DNA from: Cymbidium sinense
Taxonomy: Eukaryota; Streptophyta; Magnoliopsida; Asparagales; Orchidaceae
Length of the DNA stretch: 64,000 bases
Direction: 5' to 3'
Assembly: GCA_021442155.1 (NCBI GenBank)
Contig: CM038217.1
Span: 145,759,643-145,823,642, forward strand
A program made the position numbers and the translations under genes. Under the pieces are notes generated by a model that searched no databases, was not told the DNA's origin, and worked only from the letters and a program-made list of their open reading frames with translations. Below are positions 1 through 11,400 of the stretch, in pieces. The number at the start of each line of letters is the position of its first letter. Position 1 is the stretch's first letter.

Positions 1-2789
1 TAAAAAAAAGATCAGGATTTTGTCGCTTTTTGCAAATTCATAATTGGTTAATTTTCCCAAGAGCGCCACAAAACGAACACTCTCAATTTTAGACTTAAAC
101 TTAAAACTATTCAGCTAAAATGACATTTCAATTCTTTGAAGTTTGATTTGATTATACTCAAAAAGGTTTACCATCTTTAGCACTTAAGGAATGCCATTTC
201 TTTATTAGTTATACACATAGCAAATAATTACACTCAATAGACATAATATTGTTGAAATTAAACAGTACTGTTGTCTATTCTGAAACGTTTGAAATATTAA
301 TCGAATCACCACACACTCATAAAGTGTCAGCTGACATCCGGCTTGGCACTGTTCTTATTCTTTCACACTTAACAGGCTATTTTGTATACTTTATCATGTA
401 AATATTTGAAAGAAATTTAGCCACACAGTTCTTATACATTTACATAACTAACATTTAAAATTTAATATTTATAAATACAATATTTTTTTCTAAGCTTAAG
501 AAGATACATTTTCTTTCAAAAAATTAATAAAGATGTTTTTTTTATATAAATTAATTTTTTTTTGTAAATATTAATGTTTGGATTTTAGATATATAAATAT
601 AAAAGAATTGTGTGATATGTATGTAAATACCCCAACATTTTAAGTAAATTTCAGTCTAATTTAAGATGTAAGTTTGTTTCAAGAGCTTAGAATCTGTTTG
701 GGCCAGTTGTAATTTTTTGAAAAACTAATTATAAGTTGGTTTGAAGAAAGTATTTTGTATGTATTATAAATACTTTTTTTTGAAAAATTCAAGTAATTTT
801 CTGATAGTCGTCATACTCTAACAATTCTAGTTCTCAAAATAATTTTTTCATCACAAAACTTTTTAAAAAGTAGTCAAATGAAATTGTTTTGATTTCTAGC
901 TGCTTTTTGAAAAAAATAAAGTAGTTAGAAAGCTATCTCAAACGCACCCTTAGATATTACTCTAAGTTTATACTTAAATGCAAATCATAGGGTGTTCATA
1001 TCCTTTCATTCTTGATAGACTACATGCAATTTTGCTATTGCTTTTGCATCCAATTTTATTTTAAATAAACATATATGCTAAAGAATAATAGAGAATAGTT
1101 CATTTTGGAATGTGCTCTTCTATTTTTGAGATTATAAAATTTAGAAATAAAAAAAAAATCTTTTCATTCAAGGACTTCTAACCCTGGAATTCTTGAACAA
1201 TAGTCTTTTTATATCTATTTTTTTAATTTTAGAGCTTAAAGGAGGATAATGTAATTTTAAAATAGATTTGAAGGATAGTGATCACTCAAGATGTCATAAA
1301 ACTAGTAAGTTCTTTTCAAAATCATTTTTAAAAGATATTTTATAGTCAATAAGCAAACACGGTTTTCACGCCAAGAAAGTGTATCTACTTATGGTCAACA
1401 AGCTTTTAATATTCAATACAATAGGGCTATCTGGGCCGTATTGTGAATTGCCCACTTATTTGATGAAGATATTTTATATAGTTCAGTAGTTGGTTTGTTT
1501 TGAAAAAGAGAGAGAGAGCGAGAGAGAGTGATCACTCAATTCTTTCTATTTTAATGAAATTCAATTCAATAATAAAAATCTGGGAACTTCATAAGTGAAT
1601 TCATGAAATTATTTTAAAAATAGCTTAAGTGGTTGTTTGGTTAAAAAGTGAGATAAAGTAAATTAAATTTAAGAGTTTTAATTTTTTTTTTGAATTTCAC
1701 ATGTTGTGAAGTAAAATTTCAAAGTGATGTAATGCATTTGAAATTCATCAAAATGTTAAATTTTGATGTATTTGAAATTTATCCAGATTTAGGTGAATTC
1801 TAAATACACTGTCCAATATAAAGTCACTCCGTTAGCCATCACCGTCCCATTGTCTATCGTCATTATCTGCCACCATTAAAAACCTTCAAAATATTTTGCA
1901 TTACATTTATTTTATCAAATAAAAAAAAAACAAACTCATATATTTGTAGAATTTTTAACCAAATAATCTAAATTAATCTAAATATGCTGTATTTTTTTAG
2001 GCAATCAAACAACTCCTAAGTAAAAATTAAAACAAAAAATTTTAAAATATTTATAATGCAGATTGAATATAAATGATATGCACTAATTCACTCCTGCTAA
2101 CTCATTAACAAATAGTTACCACCAAAGCTTAAATCTCCAAAAAAAAAAAAAAAAAAAAAAAGTGATTAAAACATTCATTTCAACTTTTACTCGATAAAAA
2201 TAAAAGGATATATTTTATCATATTAAAAAAATGTATCTGTATATCGAGAACTTATTTTTTACTTCATCAAATACATCTACATTTTATTATTTATTAATAT
2301 GTATATATATTTTATACATGAGTTTTTTAAAATTTCTTAAGATTTAAGAAGTATTTTGAGCATTTTGAATATCAGTGCATAGTATATGTACATAGATATT
2401 TTGAGCACAATTAAAAAATAAAAAATAGCTAACTTTTTTTTTTCATTTTTAAGTGTGCTCAAAATATCTCTATACACATTTAAAAATACGCTCTTTAAAA
2501 AAAATTGATGTGCACAATACTGTGTATAATAATATATAATAAAATTTTAGACATAGTTTTAAGTCTCAACTTCACATGTAATAATTTTGTGTACATCAGA
2601 CTATTTTCTCATTTATAGTAAAAAATTTTCTTTCATGGGGGGATGACAAATTTTTAAAGTTTATTCGGACATGTATTTAAAATTTGAGGAAAAAATTATA
2701 TTCTCTGCAAATAATTATCTCTAAATGTAAATTTTATATGTAATCTTAATCTATGATCATGAGCTTAAATTTTATAACAAAAAATGTAC

Positions 2790-2792
<3 letters not shown>
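1..2792. other. AT-rich intergenic DNA
   Basis: No coding region is supported. The stretch is AT-rich with poly-A and poly-T runs, an (AG)n tract near 1506-1530 and a poly-A run at 2139-2161. It holds one MITE-like inverted-repeat element near 424-636, listed separately. A short imperfect inverted repeat also occurs, where a word reading AGATATTTTGAGCACA near 2394-2411 reappears reversed near 2450-2472. Nothing else recognisable was seen. Confidence 0.6.
424..636. mobile_element. MITE, inverted-repeat family M1 (copy 1)
   Basis: The left arm contains CACAGTTCTTATACATTTAC and the right arm contains its approximate reverse complement (ATAAAAGAATTGTGTGATATG followed by TATGTAAATACC). The interior is AT-rich with no ORF. 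The same arms occur at about 9332-9535 and 57930-58210, so this is an interspersed family rather than a chance hairpin. The exact ends and the target duplication could not be fixed by eye. Confidence 0.5.

Positions 2793-2864
<72 letters not shown>
2793..2864. repeat. (AT)n microsatellite, left flank of a solo LTR
   Basis: An uninterrupted AT dinucleotide run of about 72 bases. It touches the left end of the solo LTR at 2865 and resumes on the other side at 3817, so the LTR was inserted into the microsatellite. Confidence 0.95.
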
Positions 2865-2867
<3 letters not shown>

Positions 2868-3814
2868 CAAAACCAGCAGGTAGTGAAAGTTTATGTCTTA
2901 GCCTTTGTTGTAAGTCAGCTTGCAAGATAATTATAAAATTAGAGACATTGAATTTTTCTGGAAAAAACTCGAAAGAGGAAAACCAGCTGGCCCAGTAAAA
3001 GCTTTCACATGTATCACATTTGAGTACAAGATCTTCATGATGTGATTGAGCATATGAGAGGAATAACAACGTGGAATGATAGTCTTGTAATTGTCGATGG
3101 TGGAGATCAGGGTAATTTCGCGGTACAATTAGTGACGGTGGCCGTGGCGGCGGTTGATGGCCCGACGAGTGCGATCTTGCCAGGGGTGCGATCTTTTGGA
3201 GGATCTTCCAAGCTCTCTTCTCTCTCTTCCTCCTTCCTTCACCTTTCTTCTTCTCTCCTCACGGACTCTTCCTCTTCTTCTTCCTTCCTTTGCTTTTCCT
3301 CTTCTTCCTTGCTTGAACTCTTCCTCTTCTTCCTTGCTTGACTCTTCCTCTTCTTCCTTGCTTGGACTCTTCCTCTTCTTCCTTCCGGGCAGATTAAGGA
3401 CAAGGATCGGCGGTGTGAGGTGGAGTGATTGACGGCCGTGGCGGTCTCTTCTTCACTTCACTTGGCACGCTAGCCTCATGTGAATGGCTATTTATATAGA
3501 TGAGAGGAGGGGCATTCTTGGAAATTCATGTAGGCCCATACCACTCCTCGACGGGCTCGGGATGATTCCTTGATCATTTGATGTATTTTAAGCATTTGGA
3601 TGCCCAAATGAAGTCGGAATTATGAGATCTTAGGCTCGTTAGATCCCGTCGACGCCGATTTGACTATAAACACTCCATATTTGAGAGCTTTTGGGATTTA
3701 ATTGATGTCGAAGATTCCAATGATATTTTAAGTCTTGATCTGAGCGGTTTTGACTCAAAATCATATCGCATTCATCAAGATTTGTCTTGACTAGTGGTAT
3801 TTTGAGAGCCATAT

Positions 3815-3816
<2 letters not shown>
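2865..3816 (-). mobile_element. Solo LTR of family R, minus orientation, in (AT)n
   Basis: The LTR reads TG...CA, as TGTCAAAACC at the left and GCCATATCA at the right on the plus strand. It is flanked by TATAT at 2860-2864 and 3817-3821, with (AT)n on both sides. It shares with elements A and B the blocks GTACAAGATCTTC, ATCATTTGATGTATTTTAAGC and the TATTTATAGATG TATA region near 3490. A run of about 24-bp repeats, GACTCTTCCTCTTCTTCCTT, fills 3240-3390 and marks the same subfamily as the LTRs of element B. No internal region is attached, so this is a solo LTR produced by LTR-LTR recombination. Short open frames here are not genes. Confidence 0.9.

Positions 3817-3842
<26 letters not shown>
3817..3842. 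repeat. (AT)n microsatellite, right flank of the solo LTR
   Basis: The continuation of the AT run split by the insertion at 2865-3816. Confidence 0.9.
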
Positions 3843-3845
<3 letters not shown>

Positions 3846-5361
3846 AGTTTGTCATTAAATTTATTCAAATGCTTCTAAAAAGAATTTAATTTAAATTGTG
3901 TCATCATTTAATAATGTGAATAAAAATAAAGATATTTTAAAATTAAAATATTTGATACTTATTTGAATTAATTTATCTAGACATATATTTATTTTTTAAG
4001 AAATATATATTTTTTAAAAGGAGTTCATTTTGCCTTTGTATATAAATTTCTTCAACGGTCTTTTCCTATTATTATTTTTTTTTGGAAAGGCTCAAAGAAA
4101 ATTTAAAATTACAAATCTACCTACTTCTCTCTGAACTCTTCCCATAAAGTCTCCATTTTTACTTTGGAAAAATAATAATAAAAAAAATATAAAAAAATCA
4201 ACCCGACCTGGTCCGGAAAATGAATGCTGATGATTGCGCCTGATGACCCATCTAATCAAATCATTTAAGGCCATTTTCTTCACGCTTTGTCATATCACAT
4301 AGCGCCGCCTAAATAAAGAAGATGCGACCCGTTATCTATTTAAACAATAATATCATTTATAAGAGAACATATGCACAAAATTTGTCAAATTTTAGATTAT
4401 GAAATATCTGTGAGCTGAAATAAAATTTATTTTAAAAGTTAATATTGAAATTAAATGAACTCCATTTTATACAGTTTATATTAAAATGATCATCTCATTA
4501 TAATAATTATAATAAAAAAAAAATTATTTTTTGGGATCAATTTTATTTACTTTTTTTATTTTTATATTATTTTTAAAAATATATTTATTTATATAGTATT
4601 TATTTACATTTTTTATATTTTTATGAAAATATTATTTTAAAAACATTCAAAATAACTTTTAGATATTTTGATAATTTTAAAAAATAATAATTATAATCAA
4701 ATTTATTTTATTTTTAAATAAAACATAAAAAATATAAAAAATACAAAACAAATAATAAAAAATAGAAGTGATCCCAAACAGCCCTTAATATTTGGCTTCA
4801 AAATAAATGAAATTGTGCTAAATTTTGAATAAGCTTGATCTTATCATCAAAATTTACTATATTTGACATCCATTTTTTACTTTACATTTATTATCATATC
4901 ACATTAATCATTATTTATCATTTATCATGCTCGATGTCTATTATTATTTAATGTCTATCATCTTTTATCATTTGTTACTATATATTCATCACTCGACATC
5001 TTATGTTGCATGATATAACTATTATCTAATCATCGATGTCTCTCAATGTTAAGTATTATTTTTAGAGTGTTCAAATTATCCTCATCTACTTTGGAGCGAG
5101 GCTATTCTGATCCAAAACATGGTTCTAAGATATTGAAAGAGATTTGACCAACCCATTAAACATGGTAGAATAGAAGGAGGTCGTTGTTGCCCTCTTATAT
5201 ATATAAAAGTTGAGTTTAGGCTCATTATGCTTCCTTTCCATCTCAATTGAAGGTGGGGATGACCCTCTAATGGTATTTCATCATGGTAATAATAAAATAA
5301 TTTAACTATTTAAGGACACTTGCTAGATCCCTAATATGTCTTTTGATAACTATTATGGGAT
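3843..5361. other. AT-rich intergenic DNA with a MITE
   Basis: No gene is supported. It includes a MITE-like copy near 4528-4796, listed separately, and a degenerate stretch at 4870-5040 rich in ATCATTTATCAT-type words. A minus-strand open frame at 4092-4283 has no recognisable domain. Confidence 0.5.
4528..4796. mobile_element. MITE family M2 (copy 1)
   Basis: Inverted ends: TTGGGATCAATTTTATTTAC on the left, and on the right a mirrored segment ending AGAAGTGATCCCAAACAGCC followed by CTTAATATTTGG. The interior is nearly pure A/T with mirrored TTTATTTTT and AAAATAAA tracts. A second copy at about 62199-62426 has the same ends, which supports an interspersed foldback element. No target duplication could be fixed. 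Confidence 0.55.
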
Positions 5362-5612
5362 CTTTTTTTTTTTTTGGGACGGGTATCCACCCAACACCCA
5401 TTCTGTGGGTGATGTATGTATTAATCTGAGTGGCGACATTAAACCCACTCATATCCTTAATGTTCATGGCAGCGCCTGCGGAGAGGAATGAATGTGGTCC
5501 GGGGGTTCTCGGTCTTCATCAACTAGAGAGGCGGTGGGTGGGATCCCATATTTCACTTTTACCCATGGTGCTTAGTCCATACTCAATAGTCAAAAGAGAT
5601 GACATTTTGTAA
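5362..5612 (-). mobile_element. SINE family S1 (copy 1), minus orientation
   Basis: A T-run at 5362-5375, the complement of a 3' poly-A tail, is followed by GGGTATCCACCCAACACCCA. It matches the SINE at 5980-6193 in its tail-proximal half, with related words such as GTGGGTGATG and a GTCC/GGTTCTCGGTC segment. The 5' end is diverged and the boundary near 5612 is approximate. An open frame at 5430-5612 lies inside it and is not a gene. Confidence 0.55.
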
Positions 5613-5971
5613 CAAATAATTGCTATAGCTTTCTCTAAAAGTTTATGAGTTATCTTAAGTTTCCTTGGGCCCTCTAAAACCTTCACATGTTTCCTATAAA
5701 CTTTAGTAAGGTGTGTTATGATGTTTCATTAGAACACTCATCAATAATTATAAGTATAATGAACAGTCTTTCAGCATGCTCGTCTTAATTTTCCTTTTAT
5801 CAATTTATGAGGAGTTCATTATTACATCTTAATGTGTAGCCTTTTTCCTCATTGTGCACTTTTGAAGTTCACAACTATCCATGATGCTTATAAAATTTTT
5901 TCAACAATACTTTTGTGAAAAAAATTAATTCAACCATCTTCAAAGGCTACTATAGCCTTTCTCTGTCACCC
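5613..5971. other. No gene seen
   Basis: AT-rich sequence between two SINE copies. Short coding-like words occur on the minus strand, but no domain of a retroelement could be recognised. A decayed retrotransposon fragment is possible but not supported. Confidence 0.4.
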
Positions 5972-5979
5972 AATTATAG

Positions 5980-6193
5980 TTTTTTTTTTTTTTTTTGCGA
6001 TGGGTATTCACCCAACACATCACTCATCTTGTGAGTGGGGATGTCATTATGACTAATTCCATGAGGCCTAACGTCACATTCATCACCCATATGACGGCCC
6101 CATTACTTTCCCACCTAGATAGGCTGCCTCCTCGAGAAGATTCAACTTCAGGTCCCAACCGGTTTTGCACAACTGAGCTAAGAGATGGTGAGT
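5980..6193 (-). mobile_element. SINE family S1 (copy 2), complete, with target duplication
   Basis: On the minus strand it begins near CTCTTAGCTCAGTTGTGC, which resembles a tRNA-type pol III A box. About 35 bases later comes a B-box-like GAAGTTGAATC, and it ends in a poly-A tail seen as the T-run at 5980-5996. Identical AATTATAG duplications flank it at 5972-5979 and 6194-6201. The size of about 214 bp, the tail and the variable-length duplication fit a tRNA-derived SINE mobilised by LINE machinery. Confidence 0.8.
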
Positions 6194-6201
6194 AATTATA
6201 G

Positions 6202-6847
6202 CTTTTTTAATTCTGACATCTCTATTTCCGTAAGGAAATTGATTATTCCCAACAACTTTCATAACATTTATATATTGTTTGATGATTGGCTTAAGCTTGT
6301 ATTACCTTCAACTTTGGGTAAGAACTGTATGATTACCACATCAGTCTTTATAACTTTATTTCACCTCCTCTTTATTACCTTTAGTTATATTATCTCTACT
6401 TTTGAAAAGAGGATTGCCCTAATTGACCTTTTTGACTTTCAGACCTTTCACTAATATCTTAGCATAATATCTTAGCCTTCAAAGGGATCGTAATATTTGA
6501 GCCGATTGCATTGTCACCGCTAGAGATATTAATGATATATCAATTTTAATTGCGCTGTATTGATTCTTTCTTTGAGTTTAGGGAAATATAATCTATTGTA
6601 GCTCATATATGATATTAATGAAGCTATTTCAATTGGGCACAACTATGACTTTTTTTTTTTCTTTTAAGTTTTTCAATTAAAAAAAACACCCCTATTTGTC
6701 ATATTTTAATTTACTTCTATTGTGTGGTATTCTATTCATTGTTAAGTTGATTAAATTCTTTCTATGCAACTTGACTTTTATACACATCAATTATTCAAAT
6801 TTGAGATCAAATTTTTGATAATCTATAGTGTTCAATCATAATCTAAT
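6202..6847. other. AT-rich intergenic DNA
   Basis: No supported gene. An 89-residue plus-strand open frame starting in the preceding SINE (6185-6454) is hydrophobic and low in complexity, with no recognisable domain. I treat it as chance. Confidence 0.45.
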
Positions 6848-6852
6848 ATATT

Positions 6853-7498
6853 TGATATGACCCTGAAAATTCCTCTAATCTAAGCACAAATCTTGATGCC
6901 AGCAAGTAATCAAGACTTAGAGATCGTTTATTTATCAATCAATTCTTAAACACTGTTTATAGTCAAATCGGGCCTTGACGAGCGAATCTAACAAGCCCAA
7001 GATATCATAATTCGACATCATTTGAGCATTCAAATACTAAATATCAAGGAATCATGAGCCGTCAGATGGAGTGGTTCGATTTTGCATGTATCGCGCAACC
7101 TCCAATCTATAAATAGTCCTCATTCCTCATGAGGGAGGGAGGCGAAGGAAGGGAAGAGAGGAGAGAGCTCAAAGATCCTCCAAGCAATCGCGCCGCCACT
7201 GACGGCCATCAACCACCGCCGGGCCACCGCTAATCCTCGCCGTCAATTATCGTTAATGATCATCACCACCGACCACTATCGCGGCCATCAACGCCAACTT
7301 CGCCGCCGTCAACATCGCCGCCAACATCGTGTCAACATCGTTTTCATTATCTGATTCATAATCGGGAGATCTTGTACTCAAAACGATACATAGTGGAAGC
7401 TTAGATTTTTGATTTGGGGAGTTTATTATTGTTTTACTGCGCTTGGACGAAAGGCGTAAACTTTTATTCTACCGCAAATGATTTTCTAGCACGCAACA
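6853..7498 (+). mobile_element. Solo LTR of family R, plus orientation
   Basis: The LTR begins TGATATGACCCTGAAAAT and ends CTAGCACGCAACA. The 5-bp target duplication ATATT lies at 6848-6852 and 7499-7503. It contains the family blocks CATTTGAGCATTCAAATAC and TTTTGCATGTAT, a TATA box (TATAAATA at 7108-7115), and a GC-rich stretch of CACCGCCG-type words at 7190-7340. No internal region is attached. Confidence 0.93.
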
Positions 7499-7612
7499 AT
7501 ATTAATAATATTCAAATTGCACTAACACATGAATTAGCATCAAATCAAATATCTCTCAATATTAGCAAGAGAAAATATAACACATATCATATAGAATACA
7601 ACTAATACATAT

Positions 7613-7913
7613 TATTGCGTGCTAAAAATCAATCAGAGAAAAGTTTACACGCTAAATCCAAAGACACGATAAAAAGATGAAGAAAACTCCAAAAAATTTT
7701 AAGCGAAAAAACCTCGAAAAGAGGGAAAAATCATGCTACAAGAAAATTATCTACTATATATCTGTTTTGAGTACAAAATCTTCCCGAGCAATAGATGTAA
7801 TCAGAATTGAGTGAACAAATGTATGAATACGGTCGGTTATAACATTCTTGTAGTAGACGATCTGCTTTTATCAAGATTCGCGCTCAATTAATAGTATTTT
7901 AAATATCATATCA
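7613..7913 (-). mobile_element. Solo LTR of family R, minus orientation, internally deleted
   Basis: The ends match the family: TATTGCGTGCTAAAAATCAA at the left, where the expected TG has become TA, and CATATCA at the right. CATAT duplications lie at 7608-7612 and 7914-7918. Only about 300 bp remain of the usual 650-950, so the promoter and GC-rich core have been lost. It lies 115 bp from the oppositely oriented solo LTR at 6853-7498. Confidence 0.85.
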
Positions 7914-7918
7914 CATAT

Positions 7919-8362
7919 ATTTTATTACTACAAGAGTTTTATTCTTTTTACTTCTGCATCATTCGTGGAGCATAATAATAATTATCATAATAGTATGATA
8001 ATTATTTCAATTAAATTTTTATAAAATATTTTTGTATTCCCTCACATAAACAAAATTGTCCTCATATTTTATTATATTGACGCCCTCATCACCCTGTCTC
8101 ATTTGGAAAGTCGAATTCAAATAGCATAATTTGACCCATTGTTTGGCCACAATTGTTCAAAAATCAAATAATATTACGATACAAATGTCTAAATTCTTCA
8201 AATATCAAAATATAAATTTAATTTAGGCGAAATTAACTCTCAGAGCTTTTCAAAAACTTTGAAAATTCTAGCCGCCAGCCACCGACGCGGGCTTCACTTT
8301 CAGGGCATGAGAAACGACATTCTTATAGTTAATAGTCTGACAGTGAATGTATGACTTTTGAT
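7919..8362. promoter_or_regulatory. Upstream region of the bHLH gene
   Basis: AT-rich sequence between the last solo LTR and the bHLH gene, about 570 bp before its ATG. It presumably holds the promoter, but I saw no clear TATA box or named element that I would call. The transcription start is unknown. Confidence 0.4.
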
Positions 8363-8366
8363 AGAG

Positions 8367-8401
<35 letters not shown>
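8363..8401. repeat. (AG)n tract upstream of the bHLH start codon
   Basis: A nearly pure GA run about 90 bases before the ATG at 8489. GA/CT tracts are common in plant core promoters and 5' leaders. Whether this one is transcribed cannot be told from sequence. Confidence 0.9.
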
Positions 8402-8402
<1 letters not shown>

Positions 8403-8488
8403 AAAGATACCACTAAAAATCAATACATACATGGCCTGATTTCTGCTTTCTCTCACTGTCTCTCTCTTAAAGCTTCACAGTGGTGATC

Positions 8489-11400
8489 ATGAAGAAGTCT
8501 TGCAATTTCTCAGAAGAAAGCAAGAGAGCTGATCATCGCAGCTCTGCATATAGTGCAGCCCTGCTCCTCCCCATGGCTTCCAGTAGCTCTGCTCCTGCTC
8601 TGTTTAGACATGGCAGAGACATTCCATCATCTTCTTCCTCTTCATTCTCCAACGACGCTCGCACGGTGGCGGCTCTGAGGATCCATAGCCTGGCCGAGAA
8701 GAGGAGAAGGGAGAGGATTAATGCTCATTTGGCAACTCTCAGGCGCATGACTCCCAATTCTAGTAAGGTGTTTTTTCTCTCTCCTTCCTATTTCTTTCAG
8801 CACTTCATCACTTAACGTGAAACAAAGTAGATTAATCATCCAATCTGATCACAGAACTTAGTGCTTGGGTTGTGAGATTGATTAAGAAGGAAGAAATTGA
8901 CTAATAAAATACTGAGATTTTATATTTAAATTAAAAGTTTTTGAATTCAAATTTTTACACATGTATTTGTAATTAAAAAAAGAAAAATAGAAATTATAAA
9001 AAAGAAAGAAAGTGGCCTCTCCTTTTTCTCTATTTTCACTAATTCCTTTAAAACTCTTTGAATATAAACTAATTATGATGTTATTTTATATACTTAGAAT
9101 AGCTTCTGACTTGATTAGGATACTTTCAAAAATTATAATCATTCTATTCCGAGCTTTTATTTAGGAGCAATAAGTGCTCCAGACTACATTAAAAACATAA
9201 TTTTAATTTGAATGATAAACATAACAAGCAGTTTTAGTTAAATCTCAATTTTGTCTTAAACCCTTGAAGATAATTAATTGTCAAATGATTTATTAAATTG
9301 CTAAATAAATTTTAGGAAGATTTATATAGATGATACATAATTCTAATGCATTTAAGTATCTAGTAACTAAAATTATTATTTACATATATAGTATTTTTTT
9401 TGTATGAAAAAGGAAAAAATTAATGATAGTATTATTTTTATATAATATTAAAATTTTATGTGTTATATATGTAAATATTAAATTTAGATATTAAATATAT
9501 AAATATATAAGAATAACGTGTTATGTATGTAAATATTCCTAAATTTTTAAGATTTAATAATTTTAATATTTATTAAAATCAAATTTTAAAAATATTAAAC
9601 TCTATTTATAGGCGAATAATGCTTTCATACTGTGGTGAAACAGAGAGCTACCCTCATAGGCTTAGAATAAACTGACCCTTCCATAAATAAATCGAGATTA
9701 ATCCAACTCTTATGCCAAAAAAAAAAAAAAAAAAGCAAAATAGGACAATCAATCAATCAATTCACTGATTTAAGCTAATTTGAATAGGTTTAATCAAAAT
9801 CAAATTATTTTCTTAAGATAATAAATTGTCATATATATATATATATATATATAACTTTAAAATATGATCTTGACCTAAGAGATTTAATAATCAGAGACTC
9901 TGGGTCTCATTGGTTGGGGGTTTTGCTCTCAAAATAGCGATGTGTGTTCGAGTATTGCGTGTGTGTATCTAAACAGTGAAAAAAAAAAGAGCGAGATTTA
10001 ATTAGTATCATAAAAAATGAATTAGAATAGAGTTTAGGGTTTAGTATGCACAGACTCTGGGTCCCATTTTGGAGTTTGGTGTTCATATTCTTGACCTAAG
10101 AGATTTAATATGCACATACTCTGGGTCCCATCAGTTGAGGGTTTCGCCCCCAATACAGCGATACACGTTCGAGTATTGGCTGAGTGCATATTATTCAGCT
10201 CAATATTGAAAAAACAAAGAAAAAAAAGAGAGATTTAATTAGTATCATAAAAAATGAATTAGAATAGAGGAGTAGTTGATGAAATGATATTATTTTTTAG
10301 TAGATAGATTTGGATTCAAAAGTATGGCACAAACGTGGAAGATTTGTCTACCGATAAGCAGCCTTATAAGCATCCAATAATGGGGCTCCATATTAAATTA
10401 TTAGCCTTGTAGTTATGCTTAGGGCCTAGGGGCCAACATAAGAAGACATTTTAAACCATATGGATGACAAGCATTTCTTAAAATATTTCCACTGACAAAT
10501 AGCAAAGGTGAGATTTGCGTGTGAAGGAAGTTTAGATAAGGCTAGTGATTGTGAAGCTTGGCCAATGATTTGCTAGGATTGTGAGTTATATCATTTTAAT
10601 TTAATTCATTTGAAGCTTTGGTTTGCTCACTTAGCATTATATATGATATCCATGCAACCGTTATGTTAGAATATATTATTTTATGCCTATAAAATATAGT
10701 CTTAATTAATATTATTTATATATTTAAGATTTATTCTTAGGCCTATACCAAGTAAGTAATTACACATATTGATAAATGCGAGAGCTCTCGTGGATTAGTC
10801 AAACGATTATCCCCACCTACAAAGATGGGTGGATACCCATTGCAAAAAAAATATTATTTCATAGTGAGTGTTAGAATATTTATAGAAATAAAGAGGGAAT
10901 TCATTATTTTAGTTAGGGGTGTCAATTCGGGTCAACGGGTCGGGTTGGGATCCAACCCCAGACCGAATAAAGTTGATCGAACCCGACGATTTTGGAACGG
11001 GTTAAAACTTCAACGAACCCGACCGATTTCAACCCGATTGACGAAATGACCCGAACCGATTCGGTCAATTTCAACATTTCGTCAATTTGGTCAAGGTTGG
11101 CGGTCAATTTTGGGTTGGAGGTCAACCCGAACAAAAAATTTTGGTCAATTTCTTCAATGAACCCGACGAAAATTTTGGTCAACCTAAACCGAATTTTTTC
11201 AGTGGGATATCGAGTGGGTCAATTTTACACCCTAATTTTAGTATTATGCTAAAATCTATTATATAAATAGATGAGTGGTCTTTTAATCCAAAACAGGCAT
11301 AATATTTTTAAGAATTTTTTTTTGAAAACTAAATGAAAAATTATAAAGAAATTGAATTGAGATTAAGAATTTTCCCCTTATTTTATTTTGAAGAAATTAA

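Noticed and set aside
2746..3069. Open frames with long Tyr-Ile runs on both strands, also at 63662-63965
   Set aside because: They are translations of (AT)n microsatellites and carry no protein information.
3042..3432. Serine- and leucine-rich open frames, also at 24406-24720
   Set aside because: They read through the pyrimidine-rich tandem repeats of family R LTRs on the strand opposite to the element.
5613..6454. Possible Copia gag-pol fragment on the minus strand
   Set aside because: No zinc knuckle or catalytic motif was seen. Two SINE copies explain part of the non-AT composition.
10922..11252. Two 86-residue open frames on opposite strands in the bHLH intron
   Set aside because: Both are frames through the hAT MITE bounded by ATTTTAGT duplications.
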